Counted from the stretch's first letter, positions 27,695 to 37,887 are shown. The stretch: 64,000 bases of DNA from RYN-230 sp963713815 (GCA_963713815.1 CAVQNH010000002.1:1-64000), one strand, 5' to 3'. Notes: a model not told the origin generated them from the sequence alone. Numbers and translations are program-made.

Positions 27695-27728
27695 CCTGCT
27701 GCGGCCCCACGGGGGCGGCCGCAGCAGG
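27695..27728 (+). terminator. Perfect 12-bp hairpin before mnmA
   Basis: Arms 27695-27706 (cctgctgcggcc) and 27717-27728 are exact complements around a 10-nt loop, directly after the preceding gene. Confidence 0.75.
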
Positions 27729-27762
27729 CGCTGGCGTGGCACGGAACCTGCCCGGCGGCGCG

Positions 27763-27768
27763 TAGGCT
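27763..27768 (+). promoter_or_regulatory. -10 box TAGGCT for mnmA
   Basis: TAGGCT ends 9 bases before ATG 27778, with no ribosome site between; leaderless or nearly so. Confidence 0.5.
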
Positions 27769-27777
27769 CGGTAGACG

Positions 27778-28881
27778 ATGAACCGTCTTCGCGTGCTGGC
27801 CGCCATGTCCGGGGGAGTGGACTCCGCGGTCGCCGCCGCCCGCGCCGCAGACGCCGGTCACGACGTGACCGGCGTCCATCTCGCGCTGTCCTCGAATCCC
27901 CAGTCGTACCGCTCCGGCGCCCGGGGCTGCTGCACGGTGGAGGACGCCCGGGACGCCCGCCGGGCCGCGGACGTGATCGGCATCCCGTTCTACGTGTGGG
28001 ACATGGCCGAGCGGTTCGACCGTGACGTGGTCGCGGACTTCGTGGCCGAGTACGCCGCGGGCCGCACACCCAACCCCTGCCTGCGCTGCAACGAGAAGAT
28101 CAAGTTCGCGGCGGTACTCGACCGGGCCATCGCCCTCGGGTTCGACGCGGTCTGCACCGGCCATCACGCCCGGCTCGATGACGGCCGTCTGGTCCGCAGC
28201 GTGGACCCGGGCAAGGACCAGTCCTACGTGCTGGCCGTCCTCACCCGTGAGCAGCTGAGCCGGTCCATGTTCCCGCTGGGCTCCTCGACCAAGGCCGAGG
28301 TCCGCGAGGAAGCCGCGGCGCGGGGGATGGCGGTGGCCAGCAAGCCGGACAGCCACGACGTCTGCTTCATCCCGGACGGGGACACGCGGTCGTTCCTGGC
28401 GGGCCGGCTGGGCGACGCGCCGGGCCGCATCGTGGCCGAGGACGGGACGCCGGTCGGCACGCACGACGGGGCCTTCGGCTTCACCATCGGCCAGCGCAAG
28501 GGGCTGCGGGTCGGGGTGCCGGCCCCGGACGGACGGCCACGCTACGTGCTGGACATCGAGCCGGTCTCCCGGACCGTGACCGTGGGGCCGCGCGAGTCCC
28601 TGGACGTGCAGGAGATCCTGGCCGAGCGGCCGGTGTGGAGCGGGTGCGAGCCGCTGCGCGAGCCGCGCGACTGCCTGGTCCAGCTGCGGGCCCACGGCGA
28701 GGTCCACCGGGCCACCGCCGGGCTGGCGGGTGACCTGCTCCGGATCACCCTGGACCGGCCGGCCCAGGGCGTGGCCAGGGGCCAGGCCGCGGTCCTGTAC
28801 GAGGGCGACACCGTGCTGGGCAGCGGCACCATCAGCGAGACCCGCACCGGGGCGCTCGCCTCGGTGGAATCCTCCCGCTGA
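27778..28881 (+). CDS. mnmA: tRNA-specific 2-thiouridylase
   Basis: 367 residues; thiolates the wobble uridine of tRNA for Lys, Glu and Gln. PP-loop SGGVDS at residues 11-16, catalytic Cys101 in NPCLRCN and Cys196 in SHDVCFIPDGDT, both required and present. C-terminal beta-barrel with FTIGQRKGLRVGV. Receives sulfur from IscS, encoded two genes upstream. The stop is followed by an 8-bp echo of the last codons. Confidence 0.96.
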   Translation: MNRLRVLAAMSGGVDSAVAAARAADAGHDVTGVHLALSSNPQSYRSGARGCCTVEDARDARRAADVIGIPFYVWDMAERFDRDVVADFVAEYAAGRTPNPCLRCNEKIKFAAVLDRAIALGFDAVCTGHHARLDDGRLVRSVDPGKDQSYVLAVLTREQLSRSMFPLGSSTKAEVREEAAARGMAVASKPDSHDVCFIPDGDTRSFLAGRLGDAPGRIVAEDGTPVGTHDGAFGFTIGQRKGLRVGVPAPDGRPRYVLDIEPVSRTVTVGPRESLDVQEILAERPVWSGCEPLREPRDCLVQLRAHGEVHRATAGLAGDLLRITLDRPAQGVARGQAAVLYEGDTVLGSGTISETRTGALASVESSR

Positions 28882-29174
28882 TCCCGCTGGGCTGCGGCCC
28901 TGGCCTGGCTAATCCGTGTTCTGGGCGCTGTGCCTCCATGCTGTGCCTGCCCGCACGCTCAGTTCGCCGCATATATCCGGCCAAATCCGTGCATGAGATC
29001 CCCAATCCTGGGAACTGCGGCCGAATCGTGTCAGCACTCATTCATTGCGGCGTGGCAGGCTAGCAAAAGTTCCCCAGAAGTGCATCCCTTGTTACAGGTG
29101 GGGAAAGGCTCTAGCGTTGGCGTCAACGGCAGGGGTGACAGGTGCAAAGAAGCATCAGGGCCGCGGGAGGCACC

Positions 29175-30521
29175 ATGATCGGTGGCAGTGATCGCCAGGC
29201 CAGTCCACAGCGGGCCCCCCTGGCGCCGAAACCCAGACGCCGAGCCCGGGGCCGCCCCGGTCTCCGCGTTCTGCTGGTGGCTGCCACCGGAGTCGTCCTG
29301 GCCTCCTCGGCGCTGGCCGCCTGCGGGACCAGCAGCGCCAGCACCGGGCCGGTGACCCTGCAGTTCTACAACTTCCCGGACCCGTCCGGTGCGGTCCAGT
29401 CGGCCGCGGACAACTGCAGCAAGGCCAGCCACGGGCGCTACACCATCGTCTACAACAAGCTGCAGAACGCCGCCGACCAGCAGCGGCTGCAGATGGCGCG
29501 GCGACTGGCCGCCCATGACCCCTCGATGGACATCCTCGGCCTCGACGTCACCTGGGAGCCCGAGTTCGCCACCGCCGGCTGGATCCGGCCGTGGACCGGC
29601 CAGGCCAAGGCAGCGGCCATCGCCGGCACGCTGAAGGGGCCGCTGCAGACCGCGATCTGGCATGGGAAGCTGGTGGCGGTGCCCTACAACAGCAACACCC
29701 AGCTGCTCTGGTACCGCTCGGACCTGGTCAAGACCCCGCCCAAGACGTGGGCGCAGATGTTCGCGGACGCCCAGGCGCTGGCCAAGCAGGGCAAGCCGCA
29801 CCTGATCGAGATCCAGGGCGCCCAGTACGAGGGCGTCGTCGTCTGGTTCAACACGCTGATAGCCAGCGCGGGCGGCGCCATCCTGAACCCCACCTCGACG
29901 AAGGCCCAGCTTGGGGCGCCCGCGGTCAAGGCGCTGTCGATCATGAAGACGCTGGCCAGCTCATCTTCGGCCGATCCGTCGCTCGGAGTGCAGATGGAGG
30001 ACCAGAACCGGCTGGCCATGGAAGCCGGCACGGCCGCGTTCGAGCTGAACTACCCGTACGTCTATCCGTCGATGAAGGCCGACAACCCCAAGCTGTTCAA
30101 GGTGTTCAAGTGGGCGCCGTACCCGAGCGTTATACCGGGCACCCGGGCCAAGGTGACGATCGGCGGCATCGACCTGGCGGTCAGCTCTTACTCACCCCAT
30201 CCCGCGCTCGCGCAGCAGGCCGTGCTGTGCCTGCGCAACGCCCAGAACCAGCTGACCGCCGCGGTCGAGGGCGGGCTGCCGCCCACGCTGGCCAGCGTGT
30301 ACAGCAACCCGAAGATGCAGGGCCCCTACCCGTTCCGGCAGCTGATCCTGCAGCAGGTCAACAACGGGTCCGTGCGGCCCAAGACCCCGCTGTACCAGGT
30401 CGTGTCCGTGGCGATCTCGCACCTGGTGTCGCCGCCCAGCTCCATCGACCCGGTGAGCACTGAGCAGAACCTGAGAACGCAGATCAACAACGCCCTGACC
30501 GGAAAGGGGCTGACTCCGTGA
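29175..30521 (+). CDS. Sugar ABC transporter substrate-binding lipoprotein
   Basis: 448 residues. A basic N-terminus and signal segment end in lipobox LAAC with Cys50 as the lipid anchor. The mature part is an ABC family 1 (maltose-type) solute-binding protein: VTLQFYNFPDPSG, TWAQMFADAQALAKQGKP, NYPYVYPSMKADNP. Overall resembles the trehalose-binding LpqY type, but the sugar is not certain. Start ATG 29175 has gggagg 5 bases upstream and is preferred over GTG 29142. First gene of a four-gene importer operon. A promoter like ttgtta (29091) with 17-base spacing to ctagcg is possible. Confidence 0.88.
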   Translation: MIGGSDRQASPQRAPLAPKPRRRARGRPGLRVLLVAATGVVLASSALAACGTSSASTGPVTLQFYNFPDPSGAVQSAADNCSKASHGRYTIVYNKLQNAADQQRLQMARRLAAHDPSMDILGLDVTWEPEFATAGWIRPWTGQAKAAAIAGTLKGPLQTAIWHGKLVAVPYNSNTQLLWYRSDLVKTPPKTWAQMFADAQALAKQGKPHLIEIQGAQYEGVVVWFNTLIASAGGAILNPTSTKAQLGAPAVKALSIMKTLASSSSADPSLGVQMEDQNRLAMEAGTAAFELNYPYVYPSMKADNPKLFKVFKWAPYPSVIPGTRAKVTIGGIDLAVSSYSPHPALAQQAVLCLRNAQNQLTAAVEGGLPPTLASVYSNPKMQGPYPFRQLILQQVNNGSVRPKTPLYQVVSVAISHLVSPPSSIDPVSTEQNLRTQINNALTGKGLTP

Positions 30522-30552
30522 GCGCCCCGCGCAGGCACAGAGAGGTGGAGAC

Positions 30553-31494
30553 ATGACCACCGTCACTCCTCCGGTTACCGCCCAGGAGCCCGTCGCCGGG
30601 CGACGGCGCAAGGCCCCGCTGTCCGAAGGCGCGCGCGCGGAACGCCGGCTGGGCTGGCTGCTGTGCGCGCCCGCGGTGATCGTGATGGTCGCGGTGACCG
30701 CGTACCCCATCGGCTACGCCATCTACATATCGCTGCAGCGGTACATCCTGTCCGCCCCGCAGCTGACCAAGTTCGTCGGGTTCAGCAACTACGGGGCCAT
30801 CCTCAGCTCGCCGTTCTGGTGGCACGCGCTGGTGGTGACCATCATCATCACGGTGGTGTCGGTGGGCATCGAGTTCGCGCTCGGCATGGGACTGGCGCTG
30901 CTGATGTACCGGACGATCTGGGGGAAGGGCGGGATCCGCACCGCGATCCTGATCCCCTACGGGATCGTGACCGTGGCCGCCGCGTTCAGCTGGCTGTACG
31001 CCTGGACGCCGAGTACCGGGTACTTGTCCGCGCTGTTCGGCAACTCCGCGCCGCTCACCTCGCAGCCCAAGGCGATTGCGATCATCATCCTGGCCGAGAT
31101 CTGGAAGACCACCGCGTTCATGGCGCTGCTGCTGATGGCCGGGCTGTCCCTGGTACCCGAGGACCTGCTCAAGGCGGCCAAGGTAGACGGGGCGAGCGCC
31201 TGGCAGCGGTTCACCCGGATCATGCTGCCGCTGATGAAGCCCGCGATCCTGGTCGCGCTGCTGTTCCGGACGCTGGACGCATTCCGGATCTTCGACAACA
31301 TCTTCATCCTCACCCAGGGCAACAACGGCACCGGATCGGTGTCGATCCTCAACTACGACAACCTGTTCACCGGGCTGAACTTCGGTCTCGGGTCGGCGAT
31401 GTCAGTGCTGATCCTGATCTGCGTCGCGATCATCGCGGTCGCCTTCATCAAGGGCTTCGGCACGGCCGCTCCGGGAACGGACCTCTCGCGATGA
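30553..31494 (+). CDS. Sugar ABC transporter permease 1 (MalF/SugA type)
   Basis: 313 residues, six membrane helices from residue 33 on. The cytoplasmic EAA loop LLKAAKVDGASAWQRFTRIM contacts the ATPase. Intact; ribosome site agaggtgg upstream; 31 bases after the binding protein gene. Confidence 0.92.
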   Translation: MTTVTPPVTAQEPVAGRRRKAPLSEGARAERRLGWLLCAPAVIVMVAVTAYPIGYAIYISLQRYILSAPQLTKFVGFSNYGAILSSPFWWHALVVTIIITVVSVGIEFALGMGLALLMYRTIWGKGGIRTAILIPYGIVTVAAAFSWLYAWTPSTGYLSALFGNSAPLTSQPKAIAIIILAEIWKTTAFMALLLMAGLSLVPEDLLKAAKVDGASAWQRFTRIMLPLMKPAILVALLFRTLDAFRIFDNIFILTQGNNGTGSVSILNYDNLFTGLNFGLGSAMSVLILICVAIIAVAFIKGFGTAAPGTDLSR

Positions 31495-31528
31495 GGGCGC
31501 CGATGAGAATAAGGGAGGTGCGCGGCTA

Positions 31529-32359
31529 GTGGTTGCCACGACACCGCAGAAGGTTGGCTGGAGTGTCGCCAACATCGTCACGATCGTGCTCGTGCTGATC
31601 CCGCTGGTCTGGATCATCTCCCTGTCGTTCAAGACGACCGCCTCGATCACCGACCCGACCTACTTCCCGGTGGACTGGACGTGGGCCAACTACTCCGGCA
31701 TCCTGACCACGTCCACCTTCCTGCGCCCGCTGCTCAACTCGATCGGCATCGGGGCCATCGCCACGTTCATCGCGGTCGTGCTGGCCTCCATGGCGGCCTA
31801 CGCGGTGGCCCGGCTGCGTTTTCCGGGCAAGAGCGTGCTGATCGGGGTGTCGTTGCTGATCGCGATGTTCCCCGCGATCGCGCTGGCCACCCCGCTGTTC
31901 AACATCGAGCGGCTCCTCGGCCTGTTCAACACCTGGCCCGGGCTGATCATCCCTTACGTCGCGACCGGCCTGCCGCTCGGCATCTACACACTGTCCGCGT
32001 TCTTCCGGGAGATCCCGTGGGAGCTGGAGAAGGCAGCCAAGGTAGACGGGGCCACCCCGTTCCAGGCGTTCGTCCGGGTCATCGCGCCGCTGGCCGCCCC
32101 GGGCATGGTCACCACGGCGATCCTGGTCTTCCTGTTCTGCTGGAACGAGTTCCTGCTGGCGATCACGCTGACCGCGACGACCGCCTCCCGCACCGCGCCG
32201 GCGGCGCTGTCCTTCTTCACCGGAGACTCACAGTTCGCCGTGCCGACCGGGTCGATCTCCGCGGCGGCGGTGGTCATCACCATTCCCATCATTATCTTCG
32301 TGCTGTTCTTCCAGCGCCGGATCGTCGCGGGGCTGACAGCCGGCGCGGTCAAGGGCTAG
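31529..32359 (+). CDS. Sugar ABC transporter permease 2 (MalG/SugB type)
   Basis: 276 residues, six membrane helices; EAA loop ELEKAAKVDGATPFQAFVRV is intact. GTG start at 31529 is supported by aagggagg about 10 bases upstream. Pairs with permease 1. Confidence 0.92.
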   Translation: MVATTPQKVGWSVANIVTIVLVLIPLVWIISLSFKTTASITDPTYFPVDWTWANYSGILTTSTFLRPLLNSIGIGAIATFIAVVLASMAAYAVARLRFPGKSVLIGVSLLIAMFPAIALATPLFNIERLLGLFNTWPGLIIPYVATGLPLGIYTLSAFFREIPWELEKAAKVDGATPFQAFVRVIAPLAAPGMVTTAILVFLFCWNEFLLAITLTATTASRTAPAALSFFTGDSQFAVPTGSISAAAVVITIPIIIFVLFFQRRIVAGLTAGAVKG

Positions 32360-32377
32360 CGGAGCAAGGAGAGACCA

Positions 32378-33687
32378 GTGGCTGAAATCGTTCTGGACAA
32401 CATCACCAAGCGCTTCCCGGATGGTGCGCTGGCTGTTGACGACATCAACCTGGACATCGCCGACGGGGAGTTCGTTATCCTGGTCGGCCCGTCCGGCTGC
32501 GGCAAGTCCACCACGCTCAACATGATCGCCGGGCTGGAGGACATCACCTCGGGTGAGCTGCGCATCGGCGGCAAGGTCGTCAACAACATGACGCCCAAGG
32601 ACCGCGACATCGCGATGGTGTTCCAGAGCTACGCCCTGTACCCGCACATGACGGTCCGGCAGAACATGGGCTTCGCGCTCAAGCTGGCCAAGACGCCGCA
32701 GAACGTCATCGACCAGAAGGTCGAGGAGGCCGCGCGGATCCTGGACCTGACCCAGCACCTGGACCGCAAGCCGGCCAACCTGTCCGGCGGCCAGCGGCAG
32801 CGGGTGGCGATGGGCCGGGCGATCGTCCGCGACCCGGCCGTGTTCCTGATGGACGAGCCGCTGTCCAACCTGGACGCGAAGCTGCGGGTGCAGATGCGCA
32901 CCGAGGTGTCCCGGATCCAGCGCAGGCTGGGCACCACCATGGTGTATGTGACGCACGATCAGACCGAGGCGATGACCCTCGGCGACCGGGTAGCGGTCAT
33001 GCGCAGCGGCACGATCCAGCAGGTTGCGTCGCCGCAGGAACTCTACGACCGGCCCGCCAACCTGTTCGTGGCCGGCTTCATCGGCTCACCCGCGATGAAC
33101 TTCATGGGGGGCACCCTGGAGGAGGGCAAGCTGCGGACCGGCCTGGGGGAAATCCCGCTGACCGGGCGCCTGCAGCAGGTGCTCAGCCACTCGGAGCAGG
33201 GCCGGGACGTGATCGTGGGCATCCGTCCGGAGGACTTCGAAGACGCGGCCCTGGTGTCCAGCGAGAACCGAGCAGTACGGAATGACCTTCCCGGCCACCA
33301 TCGACGTGGTGGAGTCCCTCGGCTCGGAGAAGTACGTCTACTTCACCCAGGAACTGGGCAGCGGTGGACGCGGCCGAACTCAACGAGCTGGCCCGGGACT
33401 CCGGGCGGGCGGACACTGGTGCTTCCGGTGAGACCGTGGTCGCCCGGCTCGACCCGGCCACCCAGATCAGCGAGGGGGACAACGCCCAGATCTGGGTGGA
33501 TATGCGGGCCATCCACGTGTTCGACCCGGCCACCGGGAAGAACCTGACGCTGGGTGACTCCGGGTCGCCGGCCAGCCCGGCGCGCCCGGCGGACGGCGCC
33601 GCCCCTGCGGCCAGCGCCGCTCCGGCGCAGGCCGAGGCCGGGACCACCGGGCAGGACACCGGCTCTGCGGCCACGCCGCCGCAGTAA
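32378..33687 (+). CDS. Sugar ABC transporter ATPase (UgpC/MsmK/SugC type); frame broken twice
   Basis: Walker A GPSGCGKST (residues 37-45), signature LSGGQRQRVAMGRAI, Walker B VFLMDEPLSNLDAK and His-switch VYVTHDQTEAMTL are all intact in the first frame. The C-terminal TOBE-type domain is split: after DAALVSSENR one base is in excess at about 33270; EQYGMTFPATIDVVESLGSE continues in a second frame to ELGS, and VDAAELNELARDSGR onward (to stop 33687) in a third, break at about 33361. The catalytic half would still be made; the regulatory/oligomer half would not. Likely serves the importer just upstream and perhaps others. Confidence 0.88.
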
Positions 33688-33691
33688 CCGG

Positions 33692-33726
33692 CGGCGGCCC
33701 CGCCGCGTCCGGCGGCGGGGCCGCCG
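33692..33726. terminator. Perfect 15-bp hairpin between convergent genes
   Basis: Arms 33692-33706 (cggcggccccgccgc) and 33712-33726 are exact complements with a 5-nt loop. It starts five bases after the ATPase stop and faces the end of the ParB-like gene, so it can serve both directions. Confidence 0.85.
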
Positions 33727-33729
33727 CGT

Positions 33730-35542
33730 TCAGTCCGCGGTTGCGCCGCCGCCGGTGTGCTCATCGGCGGCGGCACCCTGCTCGTCAGCGGCTGCGCCCT
33801 GCTCGTCCGGGGCTGCACCGTGCTCGTCCCCGGCTGCAGCCGTGCTCGTCCGCGGCCGCGCCGCTGTCCTTCTCCTGCGGGTGCAGCGCGGCGATGGGGC
33901 TGCGGAGGTGCCAGCGGGGGCCGCGGAACTGCCGCTGGAGTTCCTCGATGACCTCGTCGTTCCACTCGTGGGTGCGGATCAGCCGGTAGCGCTCCCGGGC
34001 GATGGTCAGGTAGGCGTCGGCGTCGGTGCCGTCCCCGACCAGGTCGGCCGCGTGCAGCAGGCGCACGACCGGGGTGAATTCCTCGGTGAACCAGCGCCGG
34101 GACGCCTCGGCCCGGTCGTAGAACTTGTGCTCGTGCTGCATGAGGCGGAACCCCCAGGCCTCCACAGCCTCACCGAGTTCCGCGTAGCCCCAGGGATCGG
34201 AGAACGTGATCTTGGCGTAGGCCTGGGCCGAAAGCTTGACCCGCGACCGGAACAGCCGCTCATAGCTCTTGTAGAGCAGGTCCCCGCGGCGCTGGATGCC
34301 CCGGGCCGGCACCGCCGTGAGGATCTCCGTCACGTAGGCGTCGATCGTCTTCTGCCCCGTCGCCAGGGCGATCGAGACCCGGTGATGCCCGTCCACCACG
34401 AAGTGCAGGTCGCCGACGCGGTACACGTCGATGGGCGGGATCGACTCACCCCGGCGCTGGGCCAGGGCGAGCCGCTCCCAGCGCTCCCGGACCCGGCCCG
34501 AGGTGGGCCGGAACCGGCGGTCGAAGTCCCGGGTGGAGTCCACCGTGCCTACCACGGTGTCCAGCTTGATCACCTGCAGGCCCAGCTTCCGCTCGCCGGT
34601 CATGCCGAGCGCGGCGACGACCTCGTCGAAGGGCAGGATGAGGTTGACGTCGTCCGGTTCCCGGCGCAGCCGCTGCGACAGCCGGGCCAGCACCTGGCGC
34701 CGCCGGGCACGCTGGAAGTCGTTCTCGACGTCGGCCCGGGGGAACCCGGTGTCAGCGGGCATGGTGGGAGCCGGCCCGGGGGTAAGGAGCCCCGTGGTAG
34801 CTAGCGAGTGGTAGCTGCCGGAGTGGGAGCTACCACCGTGGTGCCCGGTCACGTCGGTGACCCGGCCCGTCGCGGGCTCGAGGTCGAACAGCTGCCATCC
34901 GGTGGCGTTGCGGACGAGCGTGCGGCCGAGCGTGTGGTCCCGCTGGCCGGCCGGATCGGGGTCCACGTGGCCGTGCAGGAGCAGGGCGGGCCGCAGCCGG
35001 GCGGCGAGGACGTTGAGGGCGGGGAAGCCCTGATGCGCCGGATCGGTCCCGTCGCCCACGCCGCGGGGCGGGGCGTGGGTCAGGAGCACGTCCAGCCCGT
35101 GCGCTCTTCCCTGACCAGGAGCAGGGCTGCGGTGCAGGCGGGCTCTAACGGCCAGCCGCCAGGCCCGCCTGGCCTGCTGCCGGTCGCTGTACTGGTTCGG
35201 GCCGGCGCGGTAGCGGGGGGAGCCGCCCAGGCCGGCGATCCGCAGGCCAGCCACGTCCACCACCCGGCCGTCCGCGCTGACCGCCCCGTCCGGCCACGGC
35301 GGCCGGGCCGGGAGCCCCGCGCGCAGCGTCAGGCCGGCCCGGCTGACCCGGTACCCGGACAGGTCAGGGTCGTGGTTGCCAGGCACGAAGACCAGCGGCA
35401 CGTCGAGCGCGTTCATCAGGTAGCCCAGGTACTCGAACGGCAGATCGCCGCAGCCCAGGATGATATCGGCGCCGCGCACCGGGCCGAGGTCGGCATACAA
35501 GCCTTCCTCGACCACGTCGGAGACGGCCAGGACGCGTACCAC
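33730..35542 (-). CDS. Metallophosphoesterase fused to a ParB-like nuclease-domain protein; frame break near the C-terminus
   Basis: Residues 1-235: calcineurin-type phosphoesterase (RVLAVSDVVEEGLYADL, GCGDLPFEYLG, FVPGNHD, LLTHAPPRGVG, LLHGHVD). Residues 262 on: a ParB/Srx-fold protein (ADVENDFQRARRRQVLARLSQ, VVGTVDSTRDFDRRFRPTSG, DLHFVVDGHHRVSIAL). In other actinobacteria these are, to my knowledge, separate adjacent genes; here no stop separates them. An internal ATG at 34762 (MPADTGFPRADVEND) could also start the second protein alone, without an obvious ribosome site. The C-terminus is a DE(H/Q)GAA repeat in which an extra base near 33835 moves the frame; the repeat frame ends at 33730, the uncorrected frame at 33785. 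Confidence 0.82.
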
Positions 35543-35580
35543 AGTGTGATCGTACGCCGGGAACCCGGGCCGGAACTTGT

Positions 35581-35988
35581 TCAGCGGGAGGCGGTTTCCC
35601 GGACGTCCAGGCCGCTGCGGCGCAGCCCGGCCTCGACCCGGTAGATCTCGGCCTGCGGAACCACGTCTCCCGGCGGCAGCGGGCTGACATCCAGCCGGTC
35701 GCAGGCGTCCCGCAGCAGGTCCAGGTACGCGCCGCGGACTGCACGCAGCCTGACCCCCTTGGCCTGCAAATCAGTCCGGGTCTCCAGGGCTTCCAGCTCG
35801 GCGCGGAGGCGGCGCATCCGCGCACCCAGCCGCTCGATCGGCTCGGCCGTCACCGGTGCCTGCGTGCGGAAGCGGGCCGCCCTGCGCCGTTCCGCGACCC
35901 AGCGGACCAGCCGGCCGCTGCCTAGCAGGGAGTACGCCACCGCCGTAGGCAGCAGGATCACCCCGATCAGCTCGATAGCCGGTCTCAT
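35581..35988 (-). CDS. Small membrane-anchored coiled-coil protein, unknown function
   Basis: 135 residues from ATG 35988: one N-terminal helix (IELIGVILLPTAVAYSLLG), then a basic and helical region with heptad-like pattern (ERLGARMRRLRAELEALETR) and an Arg/Leu-rich tail. It lies 38 bases upstream of the phosphoesterase/ParB gene on the same strand and is probably co-transcribed. No enzyme motif seen. Confidence 0.7.
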   Translation of the reverse strand: MRPAIELIGVILLPTAVAYSLLGSGRLVRWVAERRRAARFRTQAPVTAEPIERLGARMRRLRAELEALETRTDLQAKGVRLRAVRGAYLDLLRDACDRLDVSPLPPGDVVPQAEIYRVEAGLRRSGLDVRETASR

Positions 35989-36053
35989 CTGACCAGTCTC
36001 CGCCTGTCCGGGTAGCAAGGCAAGGCGGGGGGCGGGCCAACCCAGACTCTGAG

Positions 36054-36205
36054 GTGGTGTCGCCCAGGGCGGTGCCGCCTGGGCAGGGCCGGCGCTGGGC
36101 GGTGCCTGCGGGAGGGTGCCTGCCGGGCGGTGCGGGCTGGAGAGGGCCGGCTGGGCAGGCCCGCGGGGCGGTGCCCGCTGGGCAGGACCCGGTGGGCCGG
36201 CCAGA
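36054..36205 (+). repeat. Degenerate repeat region upstream of the alpha-glucosidase
   Basis: The word gggcggtgcc and variants (gggcggtgcg, gggcagg, gagggtgcctg) recur about eight times with spacing of 12-25 bases. The gap 35989-36290 holds nothing else recognisable except the GH13 ribosome site gaggag. Confidence 0.6.
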
Positions 36206-36290
36206 ATGCATTGCGCCCGTCAGGCGTTCAGTTCAGGGAGGCGAGTCCCAGCACCGCCCGGCCCAGCCGCTTACATCGCCGAGGAGAACC

Positions 36291-37865
36291 ATGGACACGC
36301 CCACGATCGAGCCCCGCTGGTGGCATGGAGCCACCCTGTACCAGATCTACGTCCGGTCCTGGCAGGACACCAACGACGACGGGTACGGGGACCTCAACGG
36401 CGTGACCGCCCACCTGGACTACCTGTCCTGGCTCGGTGTGGACGGCATCTGGCTGTCCCCGACCATGCGGTCCCCGGACGACGACTGGGGCTACGACGTC
36501 TCGGACTACCTGGGCGTTCACCCGGAGCTCGGCACCCTGGCCGACCTGGACCGGCTGATCGCCGAGGCGGCCCAGCGGGGCCTGCCGGTGCTGCTCGACC
36601 TGGTGCCCAACCACACCAGCAGCGCGCATCCCTGGTTCGTCGAGGCGGTCAGCGACCCGGCCTCCCCGCACCGGGAGTTCTACGTCTGGGCCGATCCCGC
36701 CCCGGACGGCGGGCCGCCCAACAACTGGCTGGCCGCGACGGGCGCGTCGGCCTGGACCCTGGACGAGGCCAGCGGGCAGTACTACCTGCACAACTTCCTG
36801 CCCAGCCAGCCCGACCTGAACTGGTGGAACCCCGCCGTGCACCAGGCCTTCGACGAGATCCTGCGGTTCTGGTTCGACCGGGGCGTGGCCGGATTCCGGA
36901 TCGACGTGGCCCACGGGCTCTACAAGGACGCCCAGCTCCGTGACGACCCGCCCGCCCCCGAGGGAGGGCTGATCGGCAGCCGGTTCGGCCTGGTCCAGCT
37001 CTACAGCGCGAACCGGCCGGAATCGCACGGGGTGTTCCGGGACTGGCGGAAGATCGCCGAGAGCTACCCGGTGCCCCGGCTGCTGCTCGGCGAGACCTGG
37101 GTCGGCGACGTAGGCGCACTGGCCGCCTTCCACGGCCAGGGGGATGAGCTGCAGCTCACCTTCAACTTCCCGTTCGTCTTCGCCCCGTTCACCGCGGAGG
37201 CCCTGTCCACCGTGGTGGCCGACTCCCTGGACAAGCTGCCCCCCGGGGAGTGCGCGGTCTGGACCGCGTCCAACCACGACATCAGCCGGTTCCCGACCCG
37301 CTGGGCCGGCGGCGACGACCGCCGGATCCGGCTGGCCCTGATGATGCTGGCCACGCTGCCCGGAACGCTCGTCCTGTACTACGGCGACGAACTGGGCATG
37401 ACCGACGTGGATGTCCCGCCGGATCTGGTCCGCGACAAGATGCGGGCCGTGGCCGGGGCCAAGGAGAGCCGGGACCGGGCCCGGACCCCCATGCGGTGGG
37501 ACTCCTCCCCGTCCGGCGGGTTCTCGGGTGACGATGTCCAGCCCTGGCTGCCGTACGGGGACCACGCGAGCGGTTCCGTTGCGGAGATGCAAGCGGAACC
37601 ATCGTCCATCCTGAACCTGTGCCGCGAGCTGCTGGCCCTGCGGCGGCGGGAATTCGCCGGCCAGCTGGCCAGCTACGAGCAGCTGCCGGCGCCGCGCGGG
37701 GTGTGGGCCTACGAGACGGGCGGGCTGACGGTCGTGGCCAACTTCAGCGACGACCCGGCCACGCTGAACACCTCGCCGGGCGCGGTCCTGCTCACCACCG
37801 GCGAGGGTGCGCTGGACGGCCTGGTGCTGCAGCCCTGGGCCGGGGTGATCGCCCGCTCCGCCTGA
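36291..37865 (+). CDS. GH13 alpha-glucosidase / oligo-1,6-glucosidase type
   Basis: 524 residues, cytoplasmic (no signal peptide). GH13 regions: LLDLVPNHTS (I), GFRIDVAH with nucleophile Asp205 (II), LLLGETWV with acid/base Glu268 (III), SNHDISR with Asp330 (IV). N-terminus WWHGATLYQIYVRSWQDTN is typical of alpha-glucosidases. Start ATG 36291 with gaggag just upstream; the longer frame is repeat sequence. With the sugar importer 4 kb upstream it probably splits imported alpha-glucosides to glucose (inference). Confidence 0.93.
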   Translation: MDTPTIEPRWWHGATLYQIYVRSWQDTNDDGYGDLNGVTAHLDYLSWLGVDGIWLSPTMRSPDDDWGYDVSDYLGVHPELGTLADLDRLIAEAAQRGLPVLLDLVPNHTSSAHPWFVEAVSDPASPHREFYVWADPAPDGGPPNNWLAATGASAWTLDEASGQYYLHNFLPSQPDLNWWNPAVHQAFDEILRFWFDRGVAGFRIDVAHGLYKDAQLRDDPPAPEGGLIGSRFGLVQLYSANRPESHGVFRDWRKIAESYPVPRLLLGETWVGDVGALAAFHGQGDELQLTFNFPFVFAPFTAEALSTVVADSLDKLPPGECAVWTASNHDISRFPTRWAGGDDRRIRLALMMLATLPGTLVLYYGDELGMTDVDVPPDLVRDKMRAVAGAKESRDRARTPMRWDSSPSGGFSGDDVQPWLPYGDHASGSVAEMQAEPSSILNLCRELLALRRREFAGQLASYEQLPAPRGVWAYETGGLTVVANFSDDPATLNTSPGAVLLTTGEGALDGLVLQPWAGVIARSA

Positions 37866-37887
37866 CCGGCGCCGGGCGCGCGGCGGG

